Assembly (NCBI RefSeq): GCF_002104335.1
Contig: NZ_CP020867.1
Span: 1,091,206 to 1,155,205 of the forward strand
DNA length: 64,000 nucleotides
Reading direction: 5' to 3'
Origin: Campylobacter cuniculorum DSM 23162 = LMG 24588
Lineage (GTDB): Bacteria > Campylobacterota > Campylobacteria > Campylobacterales > Campylobacteraceae
A program made the position numbers and the translations under genes. The notes below the pieces were generated by a model, which saw nothing but the letters and a program-made list of their open reading frames with translations, was not told where the DNA came from and ran no database searches. This document shows positions 19,272 to 28,028 of the stretch, one piece after another; position 1 is the first letter of the stretch, and every line of letters begins with the position of its first letter.

Positions 19272-20336
19272 ATGAAAATTGCAATCTTACCTGTTTTAGC
19301 AGGTGCGGTTTTTGGGATTATTGCACCTTTGCTTGTATATTTTGGCAATCCGGGTAATATGGGACTTTGTGCAGGTTGTTTTACACGTGATATTGCAGGA
19401 GCTTTGAATTTACACAATGCTGCCGCTTTACAATATATGCGACCTGAAATTTTAGCTCTAGTTTTAGGCTCATTTCTAAGTGCTTTTTTATCAAAATCTT
19501 ATAATCCTCGTGCAGGTAGTGCACCGATTGCAAGATTTTTTTTAGGCATTTTTACAATGATTGGGATTCTAGTATTTTTAGGCTGTCCTTGGAGAGCATT
19601 TTTAAGAATTTCTGCTGGAGATTTAAGTGCTTTAGCTGGAATTTTAGGACTTGTTGCGGGAGTTTGTTTGGGTATATTCTTTCTTAAAAAAGGTTTTAGT
19701 TTAGGCAGAGCAAAACCTACAAGTAAATTTATAGGATTTATTTTCCCTGCTTTTATCATTTTATGTCTTGTGCTTTTATTTATCAGCTTAAATGAAGAAA
19801 AGCCTCTGCTCAAATTTTCTACTTCTGGTGTGGGTTTTATGCATGCTCCTGTTTTAATCTCTTTAATCGCAGGACTTATCATAGGTGTGCTTTTTCAAAA
19901 AAGCAAATTTTGCAGCATTTCTGGGATAAGTGCATTTTTACTTTTTAGAGACACTTATCTTTTGCAAGGTGTGATAGCATTAATCATATGTGCTTTTTTA
20001 AGCAATCTTGCACTTGGATATTTCCATTTAGGTTTCACTGAACAACCGATAGCACATAACGATTTTATATGGAATTTCTTAGGAATGTTTTTAGCTGGAA
20101 GTGCTTTGAGTTTAGCTGGAGGTTGTCCGGGAAGACAACTTGTTTTAAGCGGTGAAGGCGATGGCGATGCGGCTGTATTTGTCATGGGAAGTTTATTTGG
20201 TGCTGCCTTAGCACATAATTTTTCTTTAGCTTCTTCACCTGCTGGAATAAGTGCTAACGCTCCTTTTGCTGTAATTCTAGGTTTAATTTTCGTGCTTTGC
20301 TTGGGTTTATTTTCTAAAAATAAGGAGACAATATGA
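19272..20336 (+). CDS. YedE family selenium/sulfur transporter
   Basis: 354-residue inner-membrane protein with about nine to ten hydrophobic segments. The Cys motifs of the YeeE/YedE family are present in both halves: GLCAGCFTRD near residue 38 and GGCPGRQ near residue 280, plus FLGCPWR and FCSISG. Members linked to a TusA-like protein are thought to import a selenium or thiosulfate species. The next gene overlaps it by 4 bp (ATGA) and encodes such a TusA-like partner. In C. jejuni this pair has been connected to selenium supply for formate dehydrogenase; here I cannot see the formate dehydrogenase genes. Confidence 0.8.
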   Translation: MKIAILPVLAGAVFGIIAPLLVYFGNPGNMGLCAGCFTRDIAGALNLHNAAALQYMRPEILALVLGSFLSAFLSKSYNPRAGSAPIARFFLGIFTMIGILVFLGCPWRAFLRISAGDLSALAGILGLVAGVCLGIFFLKKGFSLGRAKPTSKFIGFIFPAFIILCLVLLFISLNEEKPLLKFSTSGVGFMHAPVLISLIAGLIIGVLFQKSKFCSISGISAFLLFRDTYLLQGVIALIICAFLSNLALGYFHLGFTEQPIAHNDFIWNFLGMFLAGSALSLAGGCPGRQLVLSGEGDGDAAVFVMGSLFGAALAHNFSLASSPAGISANAPFAVILGLIFVLCLGLFSKNKETI

Positions 20337-20542
20337 AAATTGATGTAAGAGGACTTTCTTGTCCGCAACCTGCCATTGAATTAAATAATGCTTTAAGTTC
20401 GCAACCAGAATCTCTTGAAGTAGTATGCGATACAAGCACTCCGCTTGATAATCTTTTGCGTATGGCAAAGAAAAACAACTATGAGCTTGCTTCTAAGGAA
20501 GAACAAGGCTTAGAAAGAATTTTACATTTTACTAAGCATTAA
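20333..20542 (+). CDS. TusA/SirA-family sulfur or selenium carrier protein
   Basis: 69 residues with the family signature DVRGLSCPQPAIELN (CPxP with active Cys about residue 10) and a two-layer alpha/beta pattern. TusA-type proteins carry persulfide, or selenium by inference, on that Cys. It is coupled to the YedE-like transporter by an ATGA overlap. It converges with the next leftward gene and overlaps it by 11 bp. Confidence 0.8.
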   Translation: MKIDVRGLSCPQPAIELNNALSSQPESLEVVCDTSTPLDNLLRMAKKNNYELASKEEQGLERILHFTKH

Positions 20543-21512
20543 GGTCTAATTTAGCAATATGGGAGTGCTCTAAATCATAAAGCACTCCGTCCTTATAGCC
20601 AATTTGCAAATTAAGCTCGGGAATTTTTGAAAAATCAAGCTCTCTAAAGCTCTCAAGCAAATTCTTAAAAGATTCATACGCAAAGCCTCGAAATTCAGGC
20701 GGAATCGAAGAATCCTCCAAAGCATTTTTGTAAATTTCAAGAGCATTTTGTCCATTTTTATCCGTGAAATTTACACCATCTTGATGAAAAGTGCCTAAGT
20801 CTAAACCCGTTAGCCTCGCGAATTCGCTTGTGGCTCTGTATTTTTCAATCACGCCCTCTTTGAAATTGAATTGCCAAACACGCAAACTTTGTAAAATATG
20901 GAAAAACAACTCTTTTGAATTGTCATTTTGATTTAAAAGATTTTCAATTTTTAATTTTAAATTCTCATCATCTAAGCCCATAATTTTCAAATGATAATCA
21001 TTTGGACTGATAATAAATTGAATATCTGCTCCCTTTAAATCAATACCATTTTGACTCAAAATATTTTGAAGTTGTGAATTCACCATTTTTCTATTATAAT
21101 CTTGTTGTTCTTCATCACTTGGAGCATGAACAGGGTCAGTGATTAAGGGGTCATTAATGTTTGTCGCATAACCAAAAGCACTCATTGAAAGCTCATTGTC
21201 ATACATCGCCCTCCTCTGTTCTGAAGTGTATTTTTGAAACGGGGAATCAACGCTAAAATATTTTTGTGATAAAGCCTGCTTTAAATCTTCATAATTAGAG
21301 TATTTCGCACGATTAGCCTCACCTAAGGTGTAATAACGTTCTTCTAGCTTTAAATAGGCTTTATAGACGTCATTTTCTGGATTGTGGTTATTGCCTTCAA
21401 TACGCTCTGTTATAGGTGTATAGAGCTTTTCCCAGCTTGTTTTTTGCTTTTCTTGAGGATTATAACGTCCTTTTACACCATAATAATTATAATAATGCGA
21501 CTTTATCTCCAT
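20532..21512 (-). CDS. Hypothetical protein with N-terminal YYNYYGVKGRY
   Basis: 326 residues, soluble, no signal peptide. The N-terminus (MEIKSHYYNYYGVKG) is Tyr/Asn-rich, as in several Campylobacter proteins secreted or co-expressed with the flagellum. The rest is alpha-rich and acidic, with a segment (NGIDLKGADIQFIISPNDYHLKI) that resembles DUF4885-type proteins; I am not certain of this. CCGATTT upstream could be a weak sigma28 -10 element. The start ATG has AGGGGAG upstream. I do not assign a function. Confidence 0.5.
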   Translation of the reverse strand: MEIKSHYYNYYGVKGRYNPQEKQKTSWEKLYTPITERIEGNNHNPENDVYKAYLKLEERYYTLGEANRAKYSNYEDLKQALSQKYFSVDSPFQKYTSEQRRAMYDNELSMSAFGYATNINDPLITDPVHAPSDEEQQDYNRKMVNSQLQNILSQNGIDLKGADIQFIISPNDYHLKIMGLDDENLKLKIENLLNQNDNSKELFFHILQSLRVWQFNFKEGVIEKYRATSEFARLTGLDLGTFHQDGVNFTDKNGQNALEIYKNALEDSSIPPEFRGFAYESFKNLLESFRELDFSKIPELNLQIGYKDGVLYDLEHSHIAKLDLNA

Positions 21513-21704
21513 ATTAATAACTCTCCCCTTTTTTAATTCTTTAATAAGATTAAATCGGATTATATTAAAAAAAATAAAGTTTTTTTGATTTCAATGCACA
21601 TAAATTCCTTGCAATATTTGGAATTTATATTTTGAAATTTATATTAAAAAATAGTTTTGTATTTTAAGCAAGGTCTTCGTAATTTTTAAGCTTATATAAA
21701 GAAT

Positions 21705-21713
21705 GGGGGGGGG
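21705..21713 (+). repeat. G9 tract in the promoter spacer of a lipoprotein operon
   Basis: Nine G bases end exactly where a TATAAT box begins. A change in tract length would change the spacing between the -10 box and any upstream contact, which is a known way to phase-vary transcription. Confidence 0.9.
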
Positions 21714-21719
21714 TATAAT
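21714..21719 (+). promoter_or_regulatory. -10 box directly after a G9 tract
   Basis: TATAAT, followed about 32 bases later by the ATG of the first lipoprotein gene, with AAGGAG in between. A weak -35-like CTTATA lies at 21691-21696, 17 bp upstream, and the G tract fills half of that spacer. Confidence 0.65.
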
Positions 21720-21751
21720 GCCTTTTTTAAAATCAAAAATAAGGAGATTTA

Positions 21752-22144
21752 ATGCTAAAAAATACTATGTGTATAGTTTTATTGTCCTTTAGTTTTTTTG
21801 GGTGTTCGCCTTCACTTTACAACACTCAAGCCGATGAAAAACTAAGTGTGGCTAAAGCTCAAAAAGACATTAAAAAAGGTATGAGTTCAGCTGAAGTGGT
21901 TGAAGTTATGGGTTCTCCTAATGTTATCTCAACAGATGCAGAGGGAAGAGAAGTTTGGGTTTATGATAAAATTTCTACTCAACAAGCTTATCAAAATTCC
22001 TCCGGTGGTCTTAGTATTATTATAGCTGGAATTAGCGGCGATAGTGGAAGCTCTGTAAAAAATTCAAGGACATTAACTATAGTCGTAAAATTTGACTCTC
22101 AAAATAAAGTTAGAGATGTTTCTTATCGCACTTCAAGTTTTTAA
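21752..22144 (+). CDS. Lipoprotein with SmpA/OmlA (BamE-like) domain
   Basis: 130 residues: a signal peptide with lipobox (FSFFGC, Cys about 18) and a BamE-like segment (SVAKAQKDIKKGMSSAEVVEVMGSP, then EVWVYDKI and a C-terminal TLTIVVKFDSQNKVRDVSYR). The pattern of a helix pair followed by a beta hairpin is that of SmpA/OmlA proteins, which bind the outer-membrane assembly machine. Whether this is BamE itself is unclear, because it heads an operon of small lipoproteins instead. Expression probably depends on the phase-variable promoter. Confidence 0.75.
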   Translation: MLKNTMCIVLLSFSFFGCSPSLYNTQADEKLSVAKAQKDIKKGMSSAEVVEVMGSPNVISTDAEGREVWVYDKISTQQAYQNSSGGLSIIIAGISGDSGSSVKNSRTLTIVVKFDSQNKVRDVSYRTSSF

Positions 22145-22153
22145 AGGCGATTG

Positions 22154-22690
22154 ATGAAGTGTGTTAAATCTTTTAAAATATTTTTAGCATTCGGTATTTG
22201 TTTGTGGCTTGTAGGTTGTGCAACAACTTCTAAAAAAATGATGAGTATTTCTGCATCAAGCCTTGAAGCAAGACAGCTTGAAACGCGATACTATGAGAGT
22301 AAAAAAGATTTAGAAATTCTATCTGCAAGTGTAGCAACTTTACAGGATTTAGGATTTCAAATTGATGAAATCAATCGAGATTTTGGGGTTATTACAAGTT
22401 CTAAAAGTAGAGATGCTAGAGAAGCTGGACAGCAAACAGGAGTATTTTTAATGGCTATACTTTTTGGTGCAAATATGTCTATGTTAGCAGATCACACGCA
22501 GACTATTAAAGCTACTGTTGTCGTTACACAAGTGAAAGATAAATCTTATGTTAGACTTACAATTCAAAGGATACTCTATAATAATCAAGGCATAGTCAAT
22601 GGCGTAGAAACCATTAAAGAGCCTGAAATTTATAGTTCCTTTTTTGAGAAGCTTTCTCAAGCAATTTTTTTGGAGGCAAATAATTTATGA
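22154..22690 (+). CDS. Conserved Campylobacter lipoprotein (paralogue of next gene)
   Basis: 178 residues: signal peptide and lipobox (LWLVGCATTS), then a soluble domain that starts with LEARQLETRYYES and VATLQDLGFQIDEINRDFGVITSSK. This block recurs in the next gene (ALQDLSFIIDKADMETGTLSATK), so the two are tandem paralogues. A hydrophobic insert (GVFLMAILFGANMSML) distinguishes this copy. The ATG at 22154 is chosen; TTG at 22151 is the alternative. It overlaps the next gene by 4 bp. Function is unknown. Confidence 0.75.
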   Translation: MKCVKSFKIFLAFGICLWLVGCATTSKKMMSISASSLEARQLETRYYESKKDLEILSASVATLQDLGFQIDEINRDFGVITSSKSRDAREAGQQTGVFLMAILFGANMSMLADHTQTIKATVVVTQVKDKSYVRLTIQRILYNNQGIVNGVETIKEPEIYSSFFEKLSQAIFLEANNL

Positions 22691-23124
22691 AAGTCTTTAT
22701 TCAACTCGTTGGACTATTTTATTGTTTTTTAATTATGACAGGTTGTATGGCAAATTCTAAGCAAATGATTATAGAAAATACTCAACAATTAGAAGTTAGA
22801 AGCTATCAAACTAAAACTTACGAAACTTCAAAAAATATCGCGGCAAGAGCTTGTGTTGCAGCTTTACAAGATTTAAGTTTTATCATCGATAAAGCAGATA
22901 TGGAAACAGGAACATTATCTGCTACAAAACTCGATAAAAACGCAAACCTTAAAATGACAATTGTCGTTAGAGCTAACGGCACAAAACAGGCTATTGTTAG
23001 AGCAAACGCTCAATTTTCATCTTCAATGCAAATGCCCGCAAGTGTTGATGACCCAGAAGTTTATCAAAGATTTTTTGAAGTACTTGATAAAGCTATATTT
23101 TTTGAGGAAAAAGGTATCAATTAA
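22687..23124 (+). CDS. Conserved Campylobacter lipoprotein
   Basis: 145 residues with lipobox (LIMTGCMAN) and the same LEVRSY...ALQDLSFIIDKAD...GTLSATK domain as its neighbour, but without the hydrophobic insert. The C-terminal DDPEVYQRFFEVLDKAIF matches EPEIYSSFFEKLSQAIF of the neighbour. It is the last gene of the three-gene unit, in the same order as a lipoprotein cluster of C. jejuni as I recall it. Confidence 0.75.
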   Translation: MKVFIQLVGLFYCFLIMTGCMANSKQMIIENTQQLEVRSYQTKTYETSKNIAARACVAALQDLSFIIDKADMETGTLSATKLDKNANLKMTIVVRANGTKQAIVRANAQFSSSMQMPASVDDPEVYQRFFEVLDKAIFFEEKGIN

Positions 23125-23255
23125 CTTTTAATTTGAAAATTTGAGTTTTATTATTAAATAAAAGTATTAGAATTATTTTTTATTTTATATAGATTTTAAG
23201 CTAATGTTTATTTATTTAAATTACAATATCTCTTACAAAAATAAAGGAGAAAATA

Positions 23256-23570
23256 ATGGGTAAATACATAGATCTTACTGCAGAAAATTTTTCTGTAGCA
23301 AAAGAAGGTGTAGCTTTAGTAGATTTTTGGGCACCTTGGTGCGGACCTTGCAGAATGCTTGCTCCGGTTATAGATGAACTTGCAAATGAATTTGACGGCA
23401 AAGCAAAAATTTGCAAAGTTAATACTGATGAACAAGGAGATTTATCAGCCGAATATGGTGTGAGGTCTATTCCTACTTTGATTTTTTTTAAAGATGGACA
23501 AGTTGTTGATCAACTCGTTGGTGCACAATCAAAACAAGCTATTAGTGATAAAATTAATTCTTTACTTTAA
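23256..23570 (+). CDS. trxA: Thioredoxin
   Basis: 104-residue cytoplasmic disulfide reductant with the active site WCGPC (Cys29 and Cys32) and the cis-Pro segment RSIPTLIFFKDG. AAAGGAG precedes the ATG. It has its own terminator and lies just ahead of trxB, its reductase, but with a separate promoter region. Confidence 0.97.
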   Translation: MGKYIDLTAENFSVAKEGVALVDFWAPWCGPCRMLAPVIDELANEFDGKAKICKVNTDEQGDLSAEYGVRSIPTLIFFKDGQVVDQLVGAQSKQAISDKINSLL

Positions 23571-23575
23571 TTTTT

Positions 23576-23605
23576 CAAAGCTAGTTTTCTAGCTTTGATT
23601 TTTTT
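23576..23605 (+). terminator. Rho-independent terminator of trxA
   Basis: A perfect 9-bp stem CAAAGCTAG/CTAGCTTTG with a TTTT loop is followed by a run of seven T, starting 5 bp after the trxA stop. Confidence 0.9.
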
Positions 23606-23706
23606 CAATTAAAAATCAATAATTAAACTTAAATAATAATTTTTATTAACTACATATTAAGAAATCTTTTTATATTATATCAAAAATACTTTTAAAGGAA
23701 AAATTT

Positions 23707-24645
23707 ATGTTAGATTTAGCAATTATTGGCGGAGGTCCGGCAGGTCTTAGTGCAGGGCTTTATGCAACTCGCGGGGGGCTTAAAAATGTTGTCATGTTTG
23801 AAAAGGGAATGCCCGGTGGACAAATCACTTCAAGCTCTGAAATTGAAAATTATCCCGGTGTTGCTCAAGTTATGGACGGAATTTCTTTTATGGCACCTTG
23901 GAATGAACAATGTATGCGCTTTGGTTTAAAACACGAAATGGTAGGAGTTGAACAGATTTTAAGAAATTCAGATGGAAGTTTTACTATAAAAATTGAAGGG
24001 GGGAAAACAGAGTCCGCAAAGGCTGTAATCGTCTGCACGGGCTCAACTCCGCGTCGTGCAGGATTTAAAGGCGAGGATGAGTTTTTTGGTAAGGGAGTGA
24101 GTACTTGTGCAACTTGCGATGGTTTTTTCTATAAAAACAAGGAGGTTGCTGTTTTAGGAGGAGGCGATACAGCCTTAGAAGAAGCTCTATATCTTGCAAA
24201 TATTTGTTCTAAAGTCTATCTTATCCACAGACGCGATGAATTTAGAGCCTCTCCTTCAACGGTTAAAAGGGTTAAAGATAATGGAAAAATAGAGCTTGTT
24301 ACAAATGCAAGCGTGGATGAAGTCTATGGAGATAAAACGGGCGTTAATGGCGTAAAAGTCAAGCTTAAAGACGGAAGCATTAGGGATTTGGCAGTTCCGG
24401 GAATCTTCACCTTTGTAGGGCTTAATGTTCGCAATGAAATTTTAAAACAAGATGATGGAAATTTTCTTTGCAATATGGAAGAGAGCGGACAGGTAAGTGT
24501 TGATCTTAAAATGCAAACGAATATCGCAGGTCTTTTTGTTGCAGGAGATTTAAGAAAAGATGCTCCAAAACAAGTGGTTTGTGCAGCGGGTGATGGAGCA
24601 GTTGCTGCCTTGAGTGCGATAGCTTATATTGAAAATTTACATTAA
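23707..24645 (+). CDS. trxB: Thioredoxin reductase
   Basis: 312-residue flavoprotein that reduces thioredoxin with NADPH. FAD motif GGGPAG at 8-13, redox pair CATC at 134-137, NADPH motif [10 protein letters not shown] near 160 and FAD motif GLFVAGDLR near 280. Length and order are normal. It is followed by a hairpin terminator. Confidence 0.97.
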   Translation: MLDLAIIGGGPAGLSAGLYATRGGLKNVVMFEKGMPGGQITSSSEIENYPGVAQVMDGISFMAPWNEQCMRFGLKHEMVGVEQILRNSDGSFTIKIEGGKTESAKAVIVCTGSTPRRAGFKGEDEFFGKGVSTCATCDGFFYKNKEVAVLGGGDTALEEALYLANICSKVYLIHRRDEFRASPSTVKRVKDNGKIELVTNASVDEVYGDKTGVNGVKVKLKDGSIRDLAVPGIFTFVGLNVRNEILKQDDGNFLCNMEESGQVSVDLKMQTNIAGLFVAGDLRKDAPKQVVCAAGDGAVAALSAIAYIENLH

Positions 24646-24651
24646 AAATTG

Positions 24652-24702
24652 AAGGCGATTTGAATTTATTTTTCATTAAGAATCAAATTTTGTCGCCTTT
24701 TA
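24652..24702 (+). terminator. Probable terminator after trxB
   Basis: AAGGCGA at 24652-24658 pairs with TCGCCTT at 24693-24699, and the inner ATTTGA pairs with TCAAAT. Only a short T-run follows. Confidence 0.6.
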
Positions 24703-24777
24703 ATTACATTGTCAATTTAAAATCAATTATTTTTTTAAGGTATTATTCGCTAAAATGATAAAGATTAGGAATTTATA

Positions 24778-25971
24778 ATGCAAAAACAAACTCAAATTTA
24801 TGGATTTAAAAAATTTCAACTCATTTTTATTTTAGCCCTAATGTCAAGTTTAGCTCCGCTTTCTACAGACATGTATTTGCCTGCACTCTCTCATGTTCAA
24901 CAGAGTTTTAAAACCGATTCATTTTTAACGCAACTTTCTTTGGCAAGTTTTTTCATTGCCTTTGCATTTGGACAGCTCATTTATGGTCCTTTAAGCGATA
25001 TTTTTGGACGCAAAAAACCTGTTTTGGTTGGGATTGCGATTTTTATACTTTCAAGTTTTTTTTGCGTGATTATTGATAATATCTTTGGTTTTATCGCTTT
25101 TCGCTTTTTTGAAGCCTTAGGAGGTTGTGCTGGAGTGGTTATTGCAAGGGCTATAGTCAATGATCTTTTTGAGATAAAAGAAGCGGCAGGAATTTTTTCT
25201 TTAATGATGGTTTTTAGCTCTCTTGCACCTATGCTTTCACCGACTTTTGGAGGAATTTTACTTCAATATTTTTCTTGGGAAAGCATTTTTATCACTCTAT
25301 TTTTATTAGGAATCTTGCTTTTTTTAATGATATTATTTGGACTTAAAGAAAGTGCTCCGATTCTTGTTTATAAAAAATTTTCTCATAAAGAAACTTTAAA
25401 AAACTATAAAATCGTTCTTAAGGATAAATTTTTCTTAGTTTATATTTTTTCAGCTGCTTTTGCCCTTTGTGCAATGTTTGCTTATATTACAGGTTCTAGT
25501 TTTATTTTTACTCAATTCTTTGCTTTAAGTGAGCAAAAATTTGCAATACTCTTTGGAATCAATGCCTTAGGTTTTGTGATATTTGCAAACATCAATGCAA
25601 GATTAGTGCAAAAATTTGATTCTCAAAGCATACTCTCAAAAGCTTTAGTGATTATGTTTATTTCAACCTTGATTTTATTTGTCAGTGCGTTTTTAAAACC
25701 AAATTTTTGGATTTTTGAAGGCTCACTTTTTATAAGCATTGCAATGTTAGGTTTTATCGCACCTAATACCACAACCTTAGCTATGGCTCGTTTTAAAGAG
25801 CAATCAGGCACAGCTTCAGCCGTTCTTGGTGCGAGTCAATTTGCCTTAGCCGGAGTTATATCCTTTAGCGTAGGAGCCTTTCATGCCAACACTCCGCTCA
25901 TCCTTGCAGCTGTGATGTGCGTTTGTGTTTTAATAGCAAATGGGATTTATTTTATCTTTAAACGGATTTGA
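24778..25971 (+). CDS. Bcr/CflA family multidrug efflux MFS transporter
   Basis: 397 residues with twelve predicted membrane segments. The family signature STDMYLPALSHV lies in the first segment (about residues 28-39), and the MFS loop GPLSDIFGRKKPVL follows at about 70-83. By family knowledge it exports hydrophobic drugs by proton exchange; the substrate is not known. Its end overlaps the convergent hemD by 14 bp. Confidence 0.85.
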   Translation: MQKQTQIYGFKKFQLIFILALMSSLAPLSTDMYLPALSHVQQSFKTDSFLTQLSLASFFIAFAFGQLIYGPLSDIFGRKKPVLVGIAIFILSSFFCVIIDNIFGFIAFRFFEALGGCAGVVIARAIVNDLFEIKEAAGIFSLMMVFSSLAPMLSPTFGGILLQYFSWESIFITLFLLGILLFLMILFGLKESAPILVYKKFSHKETLKNYKIVLKDKFFLVYIFSAAFALCAMFAYITGSSFIFTQFFALSEQKFAILFGINALGFVIFANINARLVQKFDSQSILSKALVIMFISTLILFVSAFLKPNFWIFEGSLFISIAMLGFIAPNTTTLAMARFKEQSGTASAVLGASQFALAGVISFSVGAFHANTPLILAAVMCVCVLIANGIYFIFKRI

Positions 25972-26596
25972 TTAAATTTTTAGCCATTTCAACGCATTCT
26001 TTTAAATTTTGTTTTGGACAAATGAAAAGATTTTCATAGTTTTTAAGCATTTTAGCTGTGCTTTCTCCTAAGGCTACAAGTTTATCTTGACTTTTGATTG
26101 TATAATTTTTTAAAAAATTTCTCACACTAGAAGGCGAAGTAAAAATGATGATACAAGGATGATTAAGACATAATTGACTTTTTTTATAAACATTTTCATA
26201 GACGATTTTTTGAGTTAAATTCACACCGAAATTAAGCAAATCTTTATCCAAAGTCGAGGCAATTTCTTTAGCCCTTAAATACAGACATTTGCACTCTTTT
26301 AATTCTTCTTTAAATTCTTTAAACAGCTCATTTGCATAGAATTGTTTAGGAAATTTCACTTCTTTAAAGCCTAAATTTAAAGCCTCTTTAGCAGTATTTT
26401 CTCCTACAGCATAAACTCGCAAGTTTAAATTGAGAGGATTTTTACTCCGCTTTAAAGCTTTTAAAGCATGTTTAGAAGTGATGATAAGGGCTTGAAAATC
26501 ATCGAGATTGACCTTAAAATCATAAAAAATCAATTCATTTAAAATAAGATTTTTTACCCCCTCAAAAGGCGTAGAATTTAAAAGATAAATTTCCAT
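25958..26596 (-). CDS. hemD: Uroporphyrinogen-III synthase
   Basis: 212 residues, soluble, with the two-lobed HemD pattern: ALIITSKHALKAL and VYAVGENTAKEAL in the first half, CIIIFTSPSSVRNFL and LVALGESTAKML in the second. It cyclises hydroxymethylbilane in haem synthesis. HemD sequences diverge strongly, so the call rests on these patterns. It is the third gene after thiD and thiE and follows thiE by 1 bp. Confidence 0.8.
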   Translation of the reverse strand: MEIYLLNSTPFEGVKNLILNELIFYDFKVNLDDFQALIITSKHALKALKRSKNPLNLNLRVYAVGENTAKEALNLGFKEVKFPKQFYANELFKEFKEELKECKCLYLRAKEIASTLDKDLLNFGVNLTQKIVYENVYKKSQLCLNHPCIIIFTSPSSVRNFLKNYTIKSQDKLVALGESTAKMLKNYENLFICPKQNLKECVEMAKNLIKSV

Positions 26597-26597
26597 T

Positions 26598-27209
26598 TTA
26601 ACACTCTTTAAAAAGCTTTTTTAAACGTCTTGCGGCTAAAAGAGGATTTTTGGCCTCCATTATAGCACGTACAACCGCTATACCTGCTAGTTTTAAACCT
26701 TTAAGTTCATGAACAACATTCTCATCAATTCCTCCAATAGCAACCACAGGCAAAGGGCTTAAAGCAATGATTTTTTTTAAATCCTTTAAGGCTAAAACCT
26801 CGCTTTCTTTCGTCGGCGTAGGCTTAATCGCACCACAACCTAAATAAGTCGCACCAGCTATAAAATCAAGCTGTTTAGGTTTTTTTAAGCTCAAACCTAT
26901 AATTTTTTCTTGTCCCAAAAGTTTTCTAGCAAGTTTTACTTCTAAATCCTCTTGTCCTAAATGCACTCCATCAGCGTCCATAGCTAAAGCTATATCGAGT
27001 CTGTCATTGATAATCAAAGGAATTTTATAGGCACGAGTGAGCTTTTTAACCTTAAGAGCCAATTCATAAAATTCCCTTGCATTAAGAGTTTTTTCCCTAA
27101 GCTGAATGATACTCACTCCGCCTTTTATAGCATTTTCTAGATGCTGTAAAAAACTTTCATCATTTAAATTTCCACGACTTGCAACCAAGTATAAACTTAA
27201 ATCTAACAT
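26598..27209 (-). CDS. thiE: Thiamine-phosphate synthase
   Basis: 203-residue TIM barrel that joins hydroxymethylpyrimidine diphosphate and thiazole phosphate. Family motifs are QLREKTLNAREF, LIINDRLDIALAMDADGVHLGQEDL, TYLGCGAIKPTPTK and VVAIGGIDENVV. It is 3 bp from thiD and 1 bp from hemD, so all three are one unit. Confidence 0.94.
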   Translation of the reverse strand: MLDLSLYLVASRGNLNDESFLQHLENAIKGGVSIIQLREKTLNAREFYELALKVKKLTRAYKIPLIINDRLDIALAMDADGVHLGQEDLEVKLARKLLGQEKIIGLSLKKPKQLDFIAGATYLGCGAIKPTPTKESEVLALKDLKKIIALSPLPVVAIGGIDENVVHELKGLKLAGIAVVRAIMEAKNPLLAARRLKKLFKEC

Positions 27210-27212
27210 TTT

Positions 27213-28019
27213 TCACTCAAAAAATTGATAAAAATGATTTGTTGGACCGCAACCTTTGCCTAAATTTAAAGAATACAAAATCGCATTAAAAACATAGTCT
27301 TTAGCCCTTTGAATGCTTTGTTTTGTATCAAAACCTAAGGCTAAATTTGAGGCTATGGCTGAAGAGAGGGTGCAACCTGTGCCATGCGTATTTTTTGTAT
27401 CAATGCGTTCGCTTTTAAACGTATGAATTTGCTCACCATCATAAAATATATCATCAGCATTATTCTCGCTGTGTCCCCCTTTAATAAGGATATTTTTCGC
27501 ACCAAGTTGATGTAAAAACCTTGCTGCTTTAATCATATCTTCTTTATTTTTTATCTTAAAACCACAAAGAAATTCTGCTTCGGGTATATTTGGGGTTAAA
27601 ACATCGGCAAAACTTAAAAGCTTTTCTTTGAAAAATTCGCAATTTTCAACTGGCATCAAAGCAAATCCATTTTTAGCAAACATCACAGGATCAATGACCA
27701 CATTTTCAGGCTTAAATTTCTCTAAATTCAAGGCAACGCATTGCATAAGCTCTGTTGAACCTATCATACCGATTTTTGTTGCCTTTGGAGTTATGTCCTC
27801 AAAAACAGCTAAGATTTGCTCATCAACAATATTTTTTGGGATATTATGCACACAAATCACCCTTGCTGTATTTTCAGCCACCACACTTAAAATCACGCTC
27901 ATACCAAAAAGCTTATGAGCACTAAAGGTTTTTAAATCCGCTTGTATCCCAGCCCCTCCACTACAATCACTTCCAGCTATACTCAAAACAGGAATGATAT
28001 TTTGCGTTTTTGCTCTCAT
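27213..28019 (-). CDS. thiD: Hydroxymethylpyrimidine/phosphomethylpyrimidine kinase
   Basis: 268-residue ribokinase-fold enzyme that phosphorylates HMP and HMP-P for thiamine synthesis. It shows the family start SIAGSDCSGGAGIQADLKTF, the central VVIDPVMFAKNG and the anion-hole/catalytic segment NTHGTGCTLSSAIASNLA. It heads the thiDE-hemD unit and lies 9 bp after the restriction gene. Confidence 0.95.
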   Translation of the reverse strand: MRAKTQNIIPVLSIAGSDCSGGAGIQADLKTFSAHKLFGMSVILSVVAENTARVICVHNIPKNIVDEQILAVFEDITPKATKIGMIGSTELMQCVALNLEKFKPENVVIDPVMFAKNGFALMPVENCEFFKEKLLSFADVLTPNIPEAEFLCGFKIKNKEDMIKAARFLHQLGAKNILIKGGHSENNADDIFYDGEQIHTFKSERIDTKNTHGTGCTLSSAIASNLALGFDTKQSIQRAKDYVFNAILYSLNLGKGCGPTNHFYQFFE

Positions 28020-28028
28020 TGTTATTCC

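Noticed and set aside
23774-23779. G6 run in trxB, and similar G6 or C6 runs in pgpA and mrp, as phase-variable tracts
   Set aside because: Six bases are too short for frequent slippage and the genes are essential or core.
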